From: an uncultured Gammaproteobacteria bacterium | GTDB lineage: Bacteria; Pseudomonadota; Gammaproteobacteria; PS1; Pseudothioglobaceae | Assembly: GCA_913057955.1 (NCBI GenBank) | Contig: CAJXOB010000008.1 | Location: forward strand, 1-43,476 | Direction: 5' to 3' | Length of the DNA stretch: 43,476 nucleotides | In this document: positions 42,732 to 43,476 of the stretch, one piece after another | How the letters are laid out: each line of letters opens with the position of its first letter | Numbering within the stretch: position 1 is the first letter of the stretch | Made by a program: the position numbers and the translations under genes | Notes under the pieces: model-generated | Databases searched by the model: none | What the model was told of the DNA's origin: nothing | The model's input: only the letters and a program-made list of their open reading frames with translations

Positions 42732-43476
42732 TTAAAACCTTTTCTCAAGCCATTTAATAAACTGCTTGGTTGTTTGATCGCGATTAATTTCATTTAAACT
42801 TTCATGACGAGTGCCCTCTAAAATCGTGCAGGTGACATCAGAGAGTCCACTGTTTTGAAGTTTTGTTGCTAGTTTTTCCATGTCACCTCCATTTAGAGTG
42901 CATGGATCTTCAGCTCCGCCAACAATATGAACTGGAAGCTCTTTAGGTAATTTTTGTAAGTTCTTTTTATTGCCTGCATAGAAAATGCCACCCAGCACCT
43001 CTCTCCACATAGATATTGATACTTCAAACCCACAATAAGGGTCGTTGACATATAGGTCCACTTCATTCTCATCCCGAGATAGCCAATCAGATTTAGTTCG
43101 GTTTGGTTTAAATTTTGAGTTCCAAGCCTCAAATGAAAGTTTCCAGGCAATTAAGCTTGGAAGGTTTTGATTACGAAAAAAACCTTCTATTGCTAATATT
43201 ATTCTTGAGGCCTTAGGTAATAGCCCTGTTTCAATTCCACTATTCCAGCATGCAAGAGCATTGACTTGATTTGGATACTTTAATGCAAAGTTTAAATTAA
43301 TGATGGAGCCAAGAGAGTGTCCGAAGCAAATTATTGGCCTGTTAGGGAGCCTTTCTTTAATAAGATTTATAATTTCATTTTGATCTTCTAATACTTTATT
43401 GCGTCCATCAGATTTAGCAAACACTCATTGAGGCTCATCATCGGCTATAGTTCGTCCATGACTGCTCATGCCATGA
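42732..43476 (-). pseudogene. Serine hydrolase (alpha/beta fold, lysophospholipase-like), interrupted by an in-frame TGA; 5' end beyond the right edge
   Basis: The downstream part (230 codons from a GTG at 43424) has the nucleophile motif FGHSLGS, the acid in GGAEDPCT and the histidine in EGTRHESLNE, matching monoacylglycerol lipase/PldB-like hydrolases of about 310 residues. Upstream in the same frame the translation continues as HGMSSHGRTIADDEPQ, then TGA (43425-43427), then VFAKSDGRNKV. The HGRT and FAKSDG parts belong to one family block, so the TGA lies inside a homologous region with no shift of frame. The gene is either a nonsense-mutated pseudogene, a readthrough case, or an assembly error. 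The GTG alone would start a protein lacking the oxyanion-hole strand. Confidence 0.7.

Overview
The window reads as an ordinary, compact chromosomal segment of an AT-rich, free-living gammaproteobacterium. Protein families, gene order and base composition resemble marine SUP05/Thioglobus-type sulfur-oxidiser relatives. This is inferred from gene content only; no marker gene such as 16S rRNA is present. Intergenic gaps are short, many genes overlap by 1-8 bases, Shine-Dalgarno motifs are often weak, and there is no sign of a prophage, transposon, CRISPR array or defence island.

Layout. 1-5310 (minus): pyruvate dehydrogenase E2 (aceF) and E3 (lpdA), then a Pcm-like methyltransferase and an RND/MMPL exporter cut by the left edge. 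5465-8338 (plus): an ABC-2 exporter pair, two small proteins and a periplasmic lipocalin. 8440-9054 (minus): plsY. 9183-16555 (plus): a dense run for folate (folB, folK), disulfide formation (dsbA), thiamine (thiD), a Nif3-like protein, an aldo/keto reductase, aspartate semialdehyde (asd) and histidine (hisC, hisB, hisH). 16568-23620 (minus): a DUF1841 protein, nth, sbcB, the cold-shock pair deaD and csp, a thioredoxin-like protein, tcdA and a TatD-type hydrolase. 23677-26229 (plus): an EptA-type phosphoethanolamine transferase, then rplM-rpsI with a strong terminator.

26302-40618 (minus): a Bax-like glucosaminidase, an MsbA-type exporter, gpsA, a rhodanese, the glutamine amidotransferase pabA/trpG, cmoA, ubiC, recG, ridA, an OFA-type MFS transporter and a complete polyamine-type ABC importer in the order ATPase, binding protein, permease, permease. 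40957-43476 (minus): a XanQ-like purine permease with its own promoter and terminator, tRNA-Leu(UAA), and a serine hydrolase that runs off the right edge and is interrupted by an in-frame TGA.

I found no clearly new multi-gene system. The points most worth a second look are the in-frame TGA in the last gene, a 280-base duplication in aceF with one mismatch that doubles the lipoyl domain, tandem 13-base operator-like repeats over the purine-permease promoter, two near-identical promoter elements around 7.2 and 7.8 kb (one apparently driving a leaderless mRNA), and the large periplasmic insert and paired cysteines of the polyamine-type importer.
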